Shown one piece after another: positions 1-9,916 of a stretch of DNA of 64,000 bases. The position numbers were made by a program, and so were the translations under genes. Within the stretch, counting starts at the first letter, position 1. Each line of letters opens with the position of its first letter. The notes beneath the pieces are model-generated. The model made no database searches. It was not told where the DNA came from and worked only from the letters and a program-made list of their open reading frames with translations. Source of the DNA: an uncultured Pseudomonadales bacterium (lineage in GTDB: Bacteria; Pseudomonadota; Gammaproteobacteria; Pseudomonadales; Azotimanducaceae); contig CAKZWF010000050.1 of the NCBI GenBank assembly GCA_937921865.1, forward strand, positions 1-64,000, in the 5' to 3' direction.

Positions 1-332
1 AGATCAAGCACGCTCAACCGAGGCAGTGCATCAGGTTCATAAACGGTGATGATTCAATGCTCCTTCAACGGACGAATAGTGTAAACGTTTTTCCGGCAGG
101 GTTCGGTAGCGGCCATCGATTTATCGATGGCGCCTCCCGACTTTCTCAAGGAGTTCGTCAAGCAGTTCCGGAATGAGTAAGCTGAAAACCTCACGACTCA
201 GCAGAATCCAACTGGCACTGCTGCTCTTGGCTGTACGGCGCGACATACGCCAGTGCTGCATCGCCCGGAGCTGGTAAATCGCTCAAGCTGATAGAGAGAC
301 AGTAACGACAAGCCAATTGTGAGATCAATCGA

Positions 333-1769
333 ATGTCTGAACGCCCAAACATACTTTTTGTCTTCGCTGACCAGCATCGCCACGATGCCCTGGGCTGCAG
401 CGGCAATGCCCTCATCGAAACACCTAACCTTGACCGGCTGGCTTCGTCCAGCGTGCGATTTACCGACGCCTGGTGTCAGTCGCCTATTTGTCAGCCATCC
501 CGGGCGGCTCTGATCACCGGACGCTATCCTCATGAGCTGGGTGTGATGCGCAACTTTGGACCCGACATGGACAGCCGTTGGCCAACGTTCATGAAGCAGC
601 TTCAACAAGCCGGTTACAACACGGCCAATATCGGTAAAACCCACTACTATGCTGAGGGCCTGGCAGAGCCAGACGGCGAAACAGATCTGCGGCAGTATGG
701 TGCACGGGTCGCCGAGTTCGGCTTCGACCATGTTGTTGAAGAATTCGACCGCTACGTCCATGCAATGGACGGTGTACACACGCCGTACACCAGTTACCTG
801 AAGACGGCGGGGGTATACGAGACCTATCGCGATCAGCTCAAGTCGATCTGGCGTCTGACCGAGCGTCACTGGGACGGAGTGACCAGCCCGCTGACCAAAG
901 AGCAGGACCTGACCAGCTTCCTCACCCGGGAGGCGCAGTCATGGCTGACGGAGCAATCCGCGCAACAGCCTTTTTTCCTGCAGTTGTCCTATGTGCAGCC
1001 TCATGTGCCTCTAATGGGCGACCCCGACTGGGCGAGCTATTACCGCGAACTGCAGATTCCTCGGGGACCTGTCAGCTCAGAGGTGGCCGACGTGCCAATC
1101 TGGAAGGACTATCTCTCCTGGTGTGGGCACCATGCGAACGCTCATCTGTTGAGTGATGAGTACGTGCTCGCTGGCGCGCGACAGTACTACGCGATGATCT
1201 CTCTCATCGACGAATGTCTTGGCCAGCTCATCAGTCAACTCGACGCGCAGGGAATGCTGGACAATACCTGGATAATCTACAGCTCCGATCACGGCGAGAT
1301 GCTCGGCGATCATGGTTTGATGGCGAAATTCAATTTTTATCGCAGCTCCGTGCAGGTACCGCTGATCATCCGCCCTGCGGGAGGCTGTGCCCCATTAGCC
1401 AGCGATGCGCTCGCGGCTGTGGTCGATATAGGCCCTACTCTGCTTGACGTGGCTGGTGCGCAGCCGCTGAAAGAGGTTCAAGGTCGTTCCCTGCTACCGG
1501 TGATCTCGCAGAATGACAGCGGGCGAGCGGTTCTGTTCAGTGAGATCCAGAAGCAATCGCGCAAAGCGCAGGCACCGACCTTTCGAGCGGTCAGAAATCA
1601 TCGCTATCGATTGACCCTGGAAACCAACACCGAGACTCCCTGTGAGCTCTTCGACCTGATCGAAGATCCGGACGAATTGCAGAACCGCGTATCCGATCCG
1701 AGTCTTGCGTCAGTGTTATCTGAACTCACTGAACAGCTGCATGACTGTATATCGCCTGCGACTTCCTGA
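333..1769 (+). CDS. Sulfatase family (alkaline phosphatase superfamily)
   Basis: ORF 478 aa; N-term RPNILFVFADQHRHDALGC, sulfatase motif C-Q-P-S-R followed by AALITGRYPHE, and YSSDHGEMLGDHG. Confidence 0.93.
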   Translation: MSERPNILFVFADQHRHDALGCSGNALIETPNLDRLASSSVRFTDAWCQSPICQPSRAALITGRYPHELGVMRNFGPDMDSRWPTFMKQLQQAGYNTANIGKTHYYAEGLAEPDGETDLRQYGARVAEFGFDHVVEEFDRYVHAMDGVHTPYTSYLKTAGVYETYRDQLKSIWRLTERHWDGVTSPLTKEQDLTSFLTREAQSWLTEQSAQQPFFLQLSYVQPHVPLMGDPDWASYYRELQIPRGPVSSEVADVPIWKDYLSWCGHHANAHLLSDEYVLAGARQYYAMISLIDECLGQLISQLDAQGMLDNTWIIYSSDHGEMLGDHGLMAKFNFYRSSVQVPLIIRPAGGCAPLASDALAAVVDIGPTLLDVAGAQPLKEVQGRSLLPVISQNDSGRAVLFSEIQKQSRKAQAPTFRAVRNHRYRLTLETNTETPCELFDLIEDPDELQNRVSDPSLASVLSELTEQLHDCISPATS

Positions 1770-1889
1770 ACGAACCGGCTGAAATCGTCAGCCTTGCCGC
1801 AATCACACTACCGCTGAGAAAATCTGCGGCTGGATGTATGCGCTTACCGCTTCCAATCCCCAGCACGGGCCAACATACTCACGCACCAT

Positions 1890-3176
1890 ATGTCACTCAC
1901 CACAACAACCCACCCCTTCATATCTGACGCCAAAAGGCGTTATACGCTGTTCATATTGGTGCTGGTCTTTACCTCTTCACATGTGGACCGGCAGATCATG
2001 GGCATCCTTGGTCAGCCGATCAAAGAATCACTTCTGCTGACCGATACCCAGCTGGGGTTGCTGACCGGAATCATGTTTGCCTTTTTCTATGCCACCCTGG
2101 GCATGCCAATGGCGATGTGGGCCGATCGCGGTAACCGACGCAACATCATCACCTTGAGCATTACGCTGTGGAGCGGCATGACGGCCCTCTGCGGACTAAC
2201 CCAGACTTACCTGCAATTGCTGCTGGCACGTATTGGGGTTGGGGTCGGCGAAGCCGGCTCAAACCCGCCTTCACATTCCATGATCGCGGATCTTTACCCA
2301 CCGGAGCAACGTGCCACAGCCATGGCAATTTTTGCCATGGGTATCAATGCCGGCATCATGCTGGGGTTTCTGATCGGTGGCTGGGTAAACGAGTGGCTGG
2401 ATTGGCGCTGGGCTTTCATCATCGCAGGACTGCCCGGCCTGCTTATTGCGTTACTGGTTCGCTTTACCATCACAGAACCCCCGCGCGGCTATTCCGAGCC
2501 GAATGTGGCGGTGGCACAACCACCGAAGTTCGCGGTAGTGCTGCGAACACTATTCGCGTCGGCGGTACTGCGCAATGTCGTGTCAGGCGGCATGCTGGCG
2601 GCCTTTGCCGGTTACGCTGCAGTGATCTGGGTGCCGGTTTATTTCGTGCGCATTCACGGCCTGGGTACGGGTGAGACCGGAACCTACCTGGCACTGATTA
2701 TTGGCATCGGCGGTGCGCTGGGATCATTCTCTGCCGGCTGGTTGGCCGATCGCTGGGGTAGTCGCAACCACGGCTGGCGCGCGTGGGTCGTCGCCTTGGC
2801 AACCCTGATCACTATCCCGTTTTTAGCCCTGGCATTCATCCAGGAGAGTGCCACAAACACAATGTGGCTATACGCCATACCGGCCATTCTCGGCACTGCC
2901 TACGTTGGCCCGGGGTTCGCCCTGATCCAGTCAAACGTGCCTTTGGAGATGCGTTCGGTCGCAGCCGCCATCAATCTTTTCATCACCAACATTGTCGGTC
3001 TGGGTCTGGGCCCATTGAGCGTTGGTATCCTCAGCGACTGGTTCGAACCAACCTACGGCACCGATGGCCTGCGTTACGCACTGTTTCTGGTTCCCGCCAT
3101 CAGCGTCTGGTCCATGCTGCACTACCTTCGCGCCGGTCAGCACCTGCGCCGCCTGCAATCTGTTCAATCTGCATAG
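1890..3176 (+). CDS. MFS transporter
   Basis: 428 aa hydrophobic ORF with many TM segments; MFS-like WADRGNRRNIITLS loop and GWLADRWGSR repeat. Confidence 0.9.
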   Translation: MSLTTTTHPFISDAKRRYTLFILVLVFTSSHVDRQIMGILGQPIKESLLLTDTQLGLLTGIMFAFFYATLGMPMAMWADRGNRRNIITLSITLWSGMTALCGLTQTYLQLLLARIGVGVGEAGSNPPSHSMIADLYPPEQRATAMAIFAMGINAGIMLGFLIGGWVNEWLDWRWAFIIAGLPGLLIALLVRFTITEPPRGYSEPNVAVAQPPKFAVVLRTLFASAVLRNVVSGGMLAAFAGYAAVIWVPVYFVRIHGLGTGETGTYLALIIGIGGALGSFSAGWLADRWGSRNHGWRAWVVALATLITIPFLALAFIQESATNTMWLYAIPAILGTAYVGPGFALIQSNVPLEMRSVAAAINLFITNIVGLGLGPLSVGILSDWFEPTYGTDGLRYALFLVPAISVWSMLHYLRAGQHLRRLQSVQSA

Positions 3177-3203
3177 GCAATAGCTTTATTCGTGGGTTCT
3201 GAT

Positions 3204-4241
3204 TCACCCCGGCACTTCGGCCGACGCTAATCGACCCTCGGCACTACCATAGAGATGGCAACTGGTCAGATGTCCTTGCTGATTCGCCTCGAGTTCAGGT
3301 GCCGTCTGACTGCACTGCTCCATTGCCTGAACACAACGCGGATGAAAACGACAGCCTGATGGAGGATTTCTCACGCTGGGTACCTCACCGACGATCAACT
3401 GTTGGGGGCGATGACTTTCAATGGCAGGATCCGCCACCGGTACTGCGCTGAGCAACGCCTGGGTATAGGGATGTCTGGGTGAGTCGAACAGTGCGTCCCT
3501 ATCGGCCATTTCAACAATCTTGCCCAGGTACATCACCGCGACCCTATCGCTCATGTGCCGAACTACCGAGATATCGTGGGCAATAAACAGATAGGTAAGG
3601 CCGAGTTCCTGCTGCAGATCCATGAACAGATTGATGATCTGAGCCTGGATCGATACATCCAGCGCTGACACCGGTTCATCGCAGACAATCAGCCTCGGTC
3701 GCAGCGCAAGGGCTCGGGCAATGCCGACCCGCTGGCGCTGACCGCCGGAGAATTCATGAGGATAACGATCAGCCATATTCGGCAGCAGACCCACCAGATC
3801 CATCAGTTCAGCAACCTGTTTCCGATAGAAGGTTTTGTCGCTGGCCATGCCGTGTACGACCAGCGGTTCACCGATGATGTCGGCAATTTTCATCCGCGGG
3901 TTCAGTGAGCTGAACGGATCCTGGTAAACCATCTGGATCTGCCGCCGAATGGGTCGCATCATTGCCGGCGTATGGCGGGTGATGTCTTCACCGGCAAATG
4001 CGATTCGTCCTGCTGTCGGGGTAAGCATGCGCATCACGCTGAGCGCTGTCGTCGACTTACCGCAACCGCTTTCACCAACCAGACTGAAAGTCTCGCCTGA
4101 CCTCAGGCTGAAGGATACGCCGTCAACGGCTTTCACAGTGGCAACCTGTTTGCGCCCGAGCACACCTTCGGTGACAGGAAAGTGAACCTTGAGGTCTTCG
4201 ACCTGCAGCAGTGGATCGGATTCGATCTCATTCATAGCCAT
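3204..4241 (-). CDS. Oligopeptide/dipeptide ABC transporter ATP-binding protein (DppF/OppF type)
   Basis: Walker A GESGCGKST, signature FSGGQRQRVGIARAL, Walker B LIVCDEPVSALD, C-terminal oligo_HPY-type PSGCRFHPRC. Confidence 0.95.
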   Translation of the reverse strand: MAMNEIESDPLLQVEDLKVHFPVTEGVLGRKQVATVKAVDGVSFSLRSGETFSLVGESGCGKSTTALSVMRMLTPTAGRIAFAGEDITRHTPAMMRPIRRQIQMVYQDPFSSLNPRMKIADIIGEPLVVHGMASDKTFYRKQVAELMDLVGLLPNMADRYPHEFSGGQRQRVGIARALALRPRLIVCDEPVSALDVSIQAQIINLFMDLQQELGLTYLFIAHDISVVRHMSDRVAVMYLGKIVEMADRDALFDSPRHPYTQALLSAVPVADPAIESHRPQQLIVGEVPSVRNPPSGCRFHPRCVQAMEQCSQTAPELEANQQGHLTSCHLYGSAEGRLASAEVPG

Positions 4242-5199
4242 GACAGGCCCGCAGGTGATGTTCAGCTATCTGTTCTAGTGCCGGTTTTTGGTCATGGCAT
4301 ACGTTACTGGCGTGTGGGCAGCGCGGCGCAAACGCGCACCCGGGCGGCAGATTGGCAAGGTCCGGTGGCTGGCCTTCAATGGTTATCAGGCGCGATTGTG
4401 GAGATCCGTCAAGACCAGGGATCGAGTTCATCAATCCACGTGTGTAGGGATGTTGCGGGTTGGAGTAAAGTTCGCCCGCTGGCGCAGATTCAACAATGCG
4501 ACCGCCATACATGACTGCGACCCGGTCGGCATAGCGTGCTACTACGCCGAGGTCGTGGGTGATCAGGATCAGGGCCGAGTTGGTTTCCCGGGTAAGATCT
4601 TTCAGCAATGCCAGGATTTGTGCCTGCACTGTGACATCAAGGGCGGTGGTAGGCTCATCGGCTATGATCAGCCGGGGATCACAGGCCAGCGCCATGGCAA
4701 TCATGACCCGCTGTCGCATGCCCCCGGAAAACAGGTGTGGATAGTCACCGAGGCGATGCTCAGCGTCGGGGATGGCAACTTTTCTAAGCAATTCAGTTGC
4801 GTGTTCCAGCGCTACAGACCAGGGCAGGCCCCGGTGCAGCTGGATTGGCTCTGCCACCTGTTTGCCGATAGTCAGCACCGGATTCAATGAGCTCATAGGT
4901 TCCTGGAAAATCATCGCGATGCGGTCGCCGCGAATTTTCCGGATACCGGCATCGTCCAGCTCGAGGAGATCACTACCGTCAAAGAGAATTCTGCCGCGGT
5001 CGACCTGGCCGGAATCGCCAAGCAGTCTCAGGATCGACAGCGCTGTCACGCTTTTGCCGGAGCCACTCTCACCAACAATGGCGAGGGTTTCACCCGGCGC
5101 AACATGCAGATTAACGGAGTCTACTGCCCGCACCCAGCCGCGGTCAGTCCGAAAGGACACTGAGAGGTCTTCGACTTCGAGCAGGTTAGGATTGCTCAT
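4228..5199 (-). CDS. Oligopeptide/dipeptide ABC transporter ATP-binding protein (DppD/OppD type)
   Basis: Walker A GESGSGKSV, FSGGMRQRVMIAMAL, LIIADEPTTALDVT, PPGCAFAPRC; overlaps neighbours by a few nt (operon). Confidence 0.95.
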   Translation of the reverse strand: MSNPNLLEVEDLSVSFRTDRGWVRAVDSVNLHVAPGETLAIVGESGSGKSVTALSILRLLGDSGQVDRGRILFDGSDLLELDDAGIRKIRGDRIAMIFQEPMSSLNPVLTIGKQVAEPIQLHRGLPWSVALEHATELLRKVAIPDAEHRLGDYPHLFSGGMRQRVMIAMALACDPRLIIADEPTTALDVTVQAQILALLKDLTRETNSALILITHDLGVVARYADRVAVMYGGRIVESAPAGELYSNPQHPYTRGLMNSIPGLDGSPQSRLITIEGQPPDLANLPPGCAFAPRCPHASNVCHDQKPALEQIAEHHLRACHGYE

Positions 5200-6890
5200 T
5201 CGAATCCCATCTCCCGCTTCATTTTCTCATCGATCCATAGTCGGGCGTAGATCGGCCCCGGACGCACCGCACCGGCACGAAGCTCACCATTGTAGTTTTT
5301 GACCCAGGGCCACCAGGCGGTATAAACATAACCAGTCGGCAGCCATACATAGGGCGCGGTATCAAGCATGTCGACAGTCAGTCCGTGGATAATCTGCACA
5401 CGCTCGGCATCGTCGCGGGTGCTGTGCATATCGTCGATACGGCGGTCCACGTCCGGATCACTGAACATGGACGGATTCCACACCTGACCGGTCTTGAAAC
5501 TCTTGCGCAGAGTAGAAGTAGGATTTACGTGACCGCTTCCCATCAGGTACATGGGGGTGTGGTTGCGCGAGGTCATCATTGAAAGAAACGACGCATATTC
5601 CAGCGGTTTGACGTTCAGCTTTACGCCAACTTTGGACAGGTAATCGTCCAGCAGCGGGATCAGGTCCAGGTTCGCGGCGCTGCAGCTACAGACCTGAATG
5701 TCAACTTCAAAACCATCCGGGTAGCCGGCTTCAGCCAGCAGTCGTCGGGCTTTTTCCGGATGATACTCGAACAGCTCGCGAACGGATTGCGGCATCTCTT
5801 CCAGAGGCTGGAAATTCTCCCCGAACGCCGGGTGTTGTGGATAGGCCATCAGTTCAGCGTGCCCACCGTAAAACAGATCGACAATTTCCTGCTGGTTGAT
5901 GGCCAGATTCATTGCCCGTCGCACGCGGATGTCGTCAAAGGGTTTACGATCAACTCGCAATGATATGAAGTTGCCGCTGGTGCCCAGCCAGCGATGCCAT
6001 TTGAGCTCCGGCGTGGTCTCTTTAAGATGATCGACGGCAATCCAGCGAATAGCTTCCAGTATATCGATCTTGCCGGTGCGCAATGCCGTGAGGTAGGTGG
6101 CCTCGTCTTTGATGATGCGATAGGTGAGGCTGTCTATAAAAGGCAACTGGTAGCTGCGCTCTGCGACCTGCAGAGAGTCCCAGTAACCTGGATTACGGGT
6201 ATAGGTCTGGGAGTTACTCTGCACGTAGCGGGACAGGAAAAACGGTCCGGTGCCCACGACGTTGCGCCAGCTCTTCGCATCCTTGCCAGCCATTTCCCTT
6301 GGAATGATCGCCGAGTAATAACCGTAACCAAAGCGGTAGGCCCACTCAGCGTTGTACTCTGAGAAGCGAAACACCACAGCATGAGAACCGCGGGCTTCGA
6401 CGCTCTCCAGATGCTCAAAGTAGGTTCTGATCCGTTTCGGGCTCTGATCGATGTAGTTGAAAGTGTAGAGCACATCCTCGGCATCCAGTTCGCGTGCCGC
6501 CATCAGACCTTCTCTGGCCGGAAACATGACGCCGCGACGAAGTTCGATGATCAGGGTCTTGTCATCTTCCCAGTACCAACGTTCCGCGAGTTCACCGCGT
6601 AGTGCTTCAACAGGGATATAGGCATCGGCAACATAGGGATATGGCCCGCCGTGTTTTTCACTCAGCGCAAGGTCTGCGGCCAGCAACTGCTCACGAACCA
6701 TTCCGGTATCGTGATTGATCTTCCAGTTCCAGTCTGCCGGGTCCCAGGACAGCGGGGATAAGGTTACATACACGCTGCCAACGTTGAGGTCGCCGCCGTA
6801 TTGTGGCTCTTCAGCCAGAGCTGAGCAGAGGCTGAACATAGCCAGAGAGCAGAACGTGAAAAGGCGCAATGAACGACGGGCTTGAGTCAT
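5196..6890 (-). CDS. ABC transporter extracellular substrate-binding protein, family 5
   Basis: Likely start MTQARRSLRLFTFCSLAMFSLCSALAEE (signal peptide) inside the longer ORF 5196..7052; SBP_bac_5-like GTGPFFLSRY and RRAMNLAINQQEI. Confidence 0.92.
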   Translation of the reverse strand: MTQARRSLRLFTFCSLAMFSLCSALAEEPQYGGDLNVGSVYVTLSPLSWDPADWNWKINHDTGMVREQLLAADLALSEKHGGPYPYVADAYIPVEALRGELAERWYWEDDKTLIIELRRGVMFPAREGLMAARELDAEDVLYTFNYIDQSPKRIRTYFEHLESVEARGSHAVVFRFSEYNAEWAYRFGYGYYSAIIPREMAGKDAKSWRNVVGTGPFFLSRYVQSNSQTYTRNPGYWDSLQVAERSYQLPFIDSLTYRIIKDEATYLTALRTGKIDILEAIRWIAVDHLKETTPELKWHRWLGTSGNFISLRVDRKPFDDIRVRRAMNLAINQQEIVDLFYGGHAELMAYPQHPAFGENFQPLEEMPQSVRELFEYHPEKARRLLAEAGYPDGFEVDIQVCSCSAANLDLIPLLDDYLSKVGVKLNVKPLEYASFLSMMTSRNHTPMYLMGSGHVNPTSTLRKSFKTGQVWNPSMFSDPDVDRRIDDMHSTRDDAERVQIIHGLTVDMLDTAPYVWLPTGYVYTAWWPWVKNYNGELRAGAVRPGPIYARLWIDEKMKREMGFE

Positions 6891-6892
6891 GA

Positions 6893-7792
6893 TTATCTGC
6901 CGCGCATACGTGGATCCAAGAGGTCGCGCAAGGCATCTCCATAGACATTGATGGAATAGACCACAATGGTCAGGCACAAGCCGGGCGCCAGCGCCAACCA
7001 GGGTCCGAGATACATATAGGTGCGGCCAGTGCCGCTGAGCATACTGCCCCATGTTGGCGCCGGTGGTGGTACGCCAAGGCCAAGGAACGACAATCCGGCT
7101 TCAGCGAGAATGACAGCGCCGATACGGGTGGTGAACAGCACAATCACCACCGGCATGACGTTAGGCAGAATGTGGCGCCTCAGAATGTAAAGGTTCCGGC
7201 CGCCCATGGACTGGGCTGCGTGGGTGTACATGTTTTCCTTTACGGACACAACTGAACCGCGAACGATGCGCGAACCGGCAATACCGTAGAGCAGCCCGAG
7301 AATGATGATGATCTGCGGTACGCCGGGGCCAACCACCGAGACCACCACAATCAACAGCACCAGATCAGGAAAAGTCATCCAGGCATCGACCATGCGCTGG
7401 ATGATCATGTCTACTTTGCCGCCGAAGTAGCCGGAGGCCAGACCAAGCACAATGGAGATAATGGTTGCCAGCCCAGCTGCGAGAAAGGCCACCACCATCG
7501 ACAATTGTGCGCCATAGAGAATGCGTGACAAAACATCCCGGCCCAGGTGATCGGTGCCGAGTGGAAAACTTAACGATGGCGCCTCCAGGCGGCGATGCAG
7601 ATCGGTATCATTGATGCCGTAGGGCGCAATGATGTCAGCAAAGATCCCACAGAACAGAAAGATCAGGAAAATCAGACCACCGGCCGCGCCCAGCGGTTTG
7701 TCCCGCACCAGCCTGCGAGTGAAGTCGATGATTGGCCAGCTGGATTTGCTGCTGATGGGTGCTGATACCAGCTCTGCCGCCCGGGTGCTCAT
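6893..7792 (-). CDS. ABC transporter permease (DppC/OppC type)
   Basis: 299 aa; LGTDHLGRDVLSRILYGAQLS and AGLSFLGLGVPPPAPTWGSML are typical of DppC. Confidence 0.94.
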   Translation of the reverse strand: MSTRAAELVSAPISSKSSWPIIDFTRRLVRDKPLGAAGGLIFLIFLFCGIFADIIAPYGINDTDLHRRLEAPSLSFPLGTDHLGRDVLSRILYGAQLSMVVAFLAAGLATIISIVLGLASGYFGGKVDMIIQRMVDAWMTFPDLVLLIVVVSVVGPGVPQIIIILGLLYGIAGSRIVRGSVVSVKENMYTHAAQSMGGRNLYILRRHILPNVMPVVIVLFTTRIGAVILAEAGLSFLGLGVPPPAPTWGSMLSGTGRTYMYLGPWLALAPGLCLTIVVYSINVYGDALRDLLDPRMRGR

Positions 7793-8712
7793 TGGTGGCG
7801 CACCTTGGGGTCCAGCAGGCCATAGCTCAGGTCAACCAGCAGGTTGATCAGCAGAACACCAACGCCAACGATCAGGAAAACGCCGGAGACGACCGGATAA
7901 TCTCGCTGAAATACCGCTTCGAGCAGCAGCAGACCCATGCCCGGTACCACAAATATCTGTTCGAGAATCACTGCGCCACCAATCAGTAGAGGCGCCTGCA
8001 GACCAATCAGCGTCACCACTGGAATCAGCCCGTTGCGCACTGCGTGGCGCAAAACCAGCAGGCTTTCACTGAGGCCCTTAGCTCTTGCGGTGCGGATATA
8101 ATCCTGGCGCATTACTTCGAGCATCATCGTTCTGGTCATCCGCATCGTCACTGCGGACATGGACAAGCCCAGCAACACTGCCGGCACCAGCATGTGTTTG
8201 AGATTCTGCAGCGGATCTTCGGTGAACGGAATGTAGTTCAGCTCCGGCGACCAGCGCCACCAGACGGACGGAAATACCATCACCAGGGTGCCCAGCCAGA
8301 AAGACGGGATCGCCAGCATCAACAGCGAAAAGGAACGGGAAATGTAGTCGCCGGCGGTATCCTGGCGCATCGCCGAATAGGTGCCAATCGGCAGCGCCAC
8401 GCTGAGTGCCACGATCATTGCCAGCAGCCCGAGTTCAAAGGTAATGGGCAGGGTCGCCGCCAGTTGATCCACGACGGGGACGTTCTGCCAGAGCGAGTTG
8501 CCAAGATCTCCAGTGAGGGCTGCACCAATCCAGGAGAAGTATTGGGCGACCAGCGACTGATTGAGGCCGAGGGCGGCTTCGATTGCGGCTCTATCCTGAC
8601 CTGTGGCGATATCGTTCTGCGCCAGCATCAGATCGATGATGTCGCCGGGAATCAGGCGCATCGATAGAAAGACGATGATGCTGGCAAAGAACAGCGTGGG
8701 TATCAGCGCCAA
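7789..8712 (-). CDS. ABC transporter permease (DppB/OppB type)
   Basis: 307 aa; YIRTARAKGLSESLVLRHAVRNGLIPVVT-like segment; 4-nt overlap with the DppC-like gene. Confidence 0.94.
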   Translation of the reverse strand: MALIPTLFFASIIVFLSMRLIPGDIIDLMLAQNDIATGQDRAAIEAALGLNQSLVAQYFSWIGAALTGDLGNSLWQNVPVVDQLAATLPITFELGLLAMIVALSVALPIGTYSAMRQDTAGDYISRSFSLLMLAIPSFWLGTLVMVFPSVWWRWSPELNYIPFTEDPLQNLKHMLVPAVLLGLSMSAVTMRMTRTMMLEVMRQDYIRTARAKGLSESLLVLRHAVRNGLIPVVTLIGLQAPLLIGGAVILEQIFVVPGMGLLLLEAVFQRDYPVVSGVFLIVGVGVLLINLLVDLSYGLLDPKVRHQ

Positions 8713-8833
8713 CAGGCGCCGAACGATGAATGCGTACAGCGAAAACCCCTACATCCGGTTAACCGGAATCCTCCCTCAGCGCAAGATCATACCCTATTCA
8801 GTTTCGAACACAGAAGACGCCCGATGAGCAAAC

Positions 8834-8863
8834 AAACGGGGTCGAAAGAAACGGGGTCGAACC
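8834..8863 (+). repeat. Tandem AAACGGGGTCGAA half-copies
   Basis: aaacggggtcgaaag aaacggggtcgaacc. Confidence 0.7.
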
Positions 8864-8982
8864 GAGGTTTAGGAAAACAAGGCTCAGAACAGCCTGGACA
8901 GTTTGAAATCGTAAGGTTTAACTTATCGTAACTCGTCAATGGCCAGGCTCTTTCGTCCTTCTAACTGCTGGAGCAAAAGACA

Positions 8983-9909
8983 ATGTCACAAGCGCCATAC
9001 AAACAGGCCGAAAATTACCGTTACGCGCCGAAACAGGTTGATGAAATCATCATCCGCCAGTTCACTTTCGAATTTCCCGACGACCTCAACCCCTATTGGA
9101 TTCCCGGCCATGTGGTTCGCTCCCACCTGTTCAATGGATTCTCGCTGACCATGCCTTATCTGGAACCCTTCCTGGTCAAAACCATGCGTGAAGCATCCGC
9201 TGCAATACAGGTTCCCGAGCTGCAGGAAGACATCCGGCAGTTCAACGGCCAGGAGGCCAGCCATTACAAGTGTCACCGGCGCCTGAACGAAATAGTGAAA
9301 ACTAACGGTTATGAAGAATTAGCCGAGGTTGAAGATCGCATGCAGCGCTCCTATAAGAAACTAGGCGGCAGAAGCCTGCGCACCAGACTTGCGTACAGCG
9401 CTGGTTTTGAATGCATGACGAATGGATTCACCCACTGGCTCATTACCAAACGTAGAAAACTGTTTGCTCACGCGGATCCACACATCTCGTCTTTCTGGTT
9501 GATGCATATGGTAGAAGAGACGGAACACAAAACCGTCGCTTTTGATACCTACATGGCCCATTCAGGGCAGTATCTGCCGCGCGCCATGGGAGTTTTCCAT
9601 GGATCTTTTCATGTTCTGGGTTATGGCTTCATCGGCATGTTTGCAGCCTTGAGAAAAGATGCTGTGCTGCAGCAGCCCAGAGTAGTGGCGCAAGTGATCC
9701 GGGAAACATGCTCGCTGATCTGGAATGTCGGTCCGTATTTATTAAGGGCTCTGTCGCCTCGGCACAATCCGCGTGGAGAAGTGGACCCTCAATGGATGCA
9801 GGACTGGATTGCAGGTCACGCCTCCCTGCCTGCAGGCGCAATGATTCCTCTTGTCGACACAAACACGCTCGACATGCCCGTACCGTTTAATCGCGCCCCG
9901 GTCACCTGA
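8983..9909 (+). CDS. PF10118-like 'metal-dependent hydrolase' family protein; sequence has ferritin-like di-iron motifs
   Basis: 308 aa; QFTFEFPDDLNPYWIPGHVVRSHLFNGFSL N-term; two ExxH motifs (QEASHYK and EETEHK) with intervening Glu (GFECMTNGFTHW). Confidence 0.75.
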   Translation: MSQAPYKQAENYRYAPKQVDEIIIRQFTFEFPDDLNPYWIPGHVVRSHLFNGFSLTMPYLEPFLVKTMREASAAIQVPELQEDIRQFNGQEASHYKCHRRLNEIVKTNGYEELAEVEDRMQRSYKKLGGRSLRTRLAYSAGFECMTNGFTHWLITKRRKLFAHADPHISSFWLMHMVEETEHKTVAFDTYMAHSGQYLPRAMGVFHGSFHVLGYGFIGMFAALRKDAVLQQPRVVAQVIRETCSLIWNVGPYLLRALSPRHNPRGEVDPQWMQDWIAGHASLPAGAMIPLVDTNTLDMPVPFNRAPVT

Positions 9910-9916
9910 CCGTCTC

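Noticed and set aside
1-332. Coding sequence before the sulfatase
   Set aside because: Only short unconvincing ORFs; may contain the 3' end of an upstream gene but cannot be supported.
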